The notes under the pieces were generated by a model. The model saw nothing but the letters and a program-made list of their open reading frames with translations. It did no database searches and had not been told where the DNA came from. The translations under genes were made by a program, and so were the position numbers. A DNA stretch of 64,000 bases from Gadus chalcogrammus (Eukaryota; Chordata; Actinopteri; Gadiformes; Gadidae), in the NCBI RefSeq assembly GCF_026213295.1, contig NC_079425.1, positions 9,664,372 to 9,728,371 on the forward strand, given 5' to 3'. This document shows, one piece after another, positions 63,038 through 64,000 of the stretch (positions are counted from its first letter, which is position 1; each line of letters starts with the position of its first letter).

Positions 63038-63095
63038 TGCCCTTTTCAGGGCCATTTAAGAGTGCTTCCATGAGAGCTGGGCCCTTTTCAGGGCC
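63038..63095 (+). promoter_or_regulatory. Two histone-type 3' stem-loop motifs (block copy 2)
   Basis: Same two motifs as at 28452-28509, at 63038-63053 and 63080-63095, unchanged. Confidence 0.35.
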
Positions 63096-64000
63096 TCACT
63101 GTTCCTCCTGTCCCGCTTCTCCAATGCCATCCTTCAGCTATGCCAGCCGATAGCCGTTTCGCCCAGCTGGCATATGGCCTGGTCAACCATGATACAGAGG
63201 ACCATCTTTTTCAATATTCGCCTTTTGATAATAGGCGAATATTGTCTTAATTATGCCTTGAATGCGTTATTTGGTGTTTGACTTTGGAATCTGAGAATGG
63301 ACATTCAGAATTCTGCAGTCTCAATTTGGTGTTTTCCCCGTCTTGTAAAGTGTGGCCACAGCCATAGAGTGAGAGATAGTTTATTGATAGAACGTATGCA
63401 CATATACTTAAGTTCCTCTTCAGTGAATGTAGATGCTATTGATAAAAAATATATTTTCGAGCAGATCTACAAGCTAGCAGTTTAAAAATCAGCTGCATCT
63501 ATTCAAAACACAAACAATGGCTCTTTCATAAGGACAAGCTGATGCCAACTTGGTTTTTTTTGATAGCTCACTTTGGTAGAACACTTAAAAGGGTTTCTGG
63601 CAAACAACACAGAAAACACAGGGAACACAATAGTTAAAAGGGTTAGGGTTTTTCTCACGTTTAACTGTTAACAAAGAATTTCACTCATTCTAAATGTTTC
63701 TTTGAATCTTAAAGAACTACGTATCGGATTGTTGTACTGTAGGTATAAACAGAGCTGCATTGGTAGGTTCCTTAATAGCTAACTAGTTAAATGTAAAATG
63801 TTCAGCAATATTGAGGAGGATATTTCGAAGCAGTAATGTTGTTTAGGTCATTGGTTAGAATTTCACTATTGCAATTATTTGTCATTATTAGGTGACACTG
63901 TTAGGGGACATTGTTGGGCACGCGAGACGTGGCTAACCCGTCTGTCATCCCAGTTATTTCCGCATAATTTTGCTTTTACTGTAAATGTCTACCCTGGACC

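Larger units (their letters stand above)
53173..64000. repeat. Large direct duplication, copy 2 (10.8 kb seen, continues past window)
   Basis: Second copy of 18424-29414. It starts at the first base after the 100-N gap. In the minisatellites its sequence looks cleaner than copy 1, where many units carry one-base insertions. The GC-rich VNTR is shorter (about four units against six). If the order is correct, it lies in or upstream of nfat5 intron 1. Confidence 0.97.

Overview
This is animal nuclear DNA, almost certainly from a teleost fish. It has large spliced genes with GT/AG introns, fish-type retroposon and MITE remnants, tRNA-derived SINEs, and very long dinucleotide arrays. Microsatellite density this high would fit a codfish-like (gadiform) genome, but that is inference. 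Four conserved vertebrate genes are recognisable, all on the minus strand: rpl13 (224-2938), gcsh (5795-8426), kars1 (9924-17794) and nfat5 (35927-48406, first coding exon not seen). The first three can be read exon by exon as intact proteins of 211, 173 and 578 residues. The nfat5 model has good splice sites but three apparent frameshifts, all in low-complexity parts of its glutamine-rich exon.

Layout. 1-2.94 kb: rpl13, with three near-identical box C/D snoRNAs (SNORD68-type), one in each of three introns. 2.94-5.79 kb: intergenic, with a decayed LINE. 5.79-8.43 kb: gcsh. 8.43-9.92 kb: intergenic, with two well-bounded MITEs. 9.92-17.79 kb: kars1, whose intron 1 holds tandem copies of a roughly 0.6 kb repeat. 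18.4-29.4 kb: a mosaic accessory block made of direct repeats, minisatellites, SINEs, a Harbinger fragment, a GC-rich VNTR built from the end of a CEP131-like exon, a partial copy of kars1 (exons 3-5 only), a Harbinger-type MITE and a LINE tail. 29.6-31.8 kb: a long inverted repeat with (GT)n/(AC)n in its arms and a hAT-like insertion in one arm. 32.25-33.35 kb: a 5'-truncated L2/CR1-type LINE. 33.35-48.4 kb: nfat5 and its 3' flank. 48.4-53.07 kb: probable nfat5 first intron. 53073-53172: 100 Ns. 53.17-64 kb: a second, near-identical direct copy of the 18.42-29.41 kb block, starting at the first base after the gap and running off the window.

The four genes are unrelated housekeeping or stress genes (ribosome, glycine cleavage, lysyl-tRNA charging, osmotic-stress transcription) and do not form a pathway. 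I saw no convincing new multigene system. The items most worth checking are the mosaic duplication carrying kars1 and CEP131-like exon pieces (real or assembly artefact), the triplicated intronic snoRNA, the 2.2 kb foldback, and a pair of histone-type 3' stem-loop motifs in the duplicated block. All comparisons were made by eye. No identity percentages, alignments or database searches were run.
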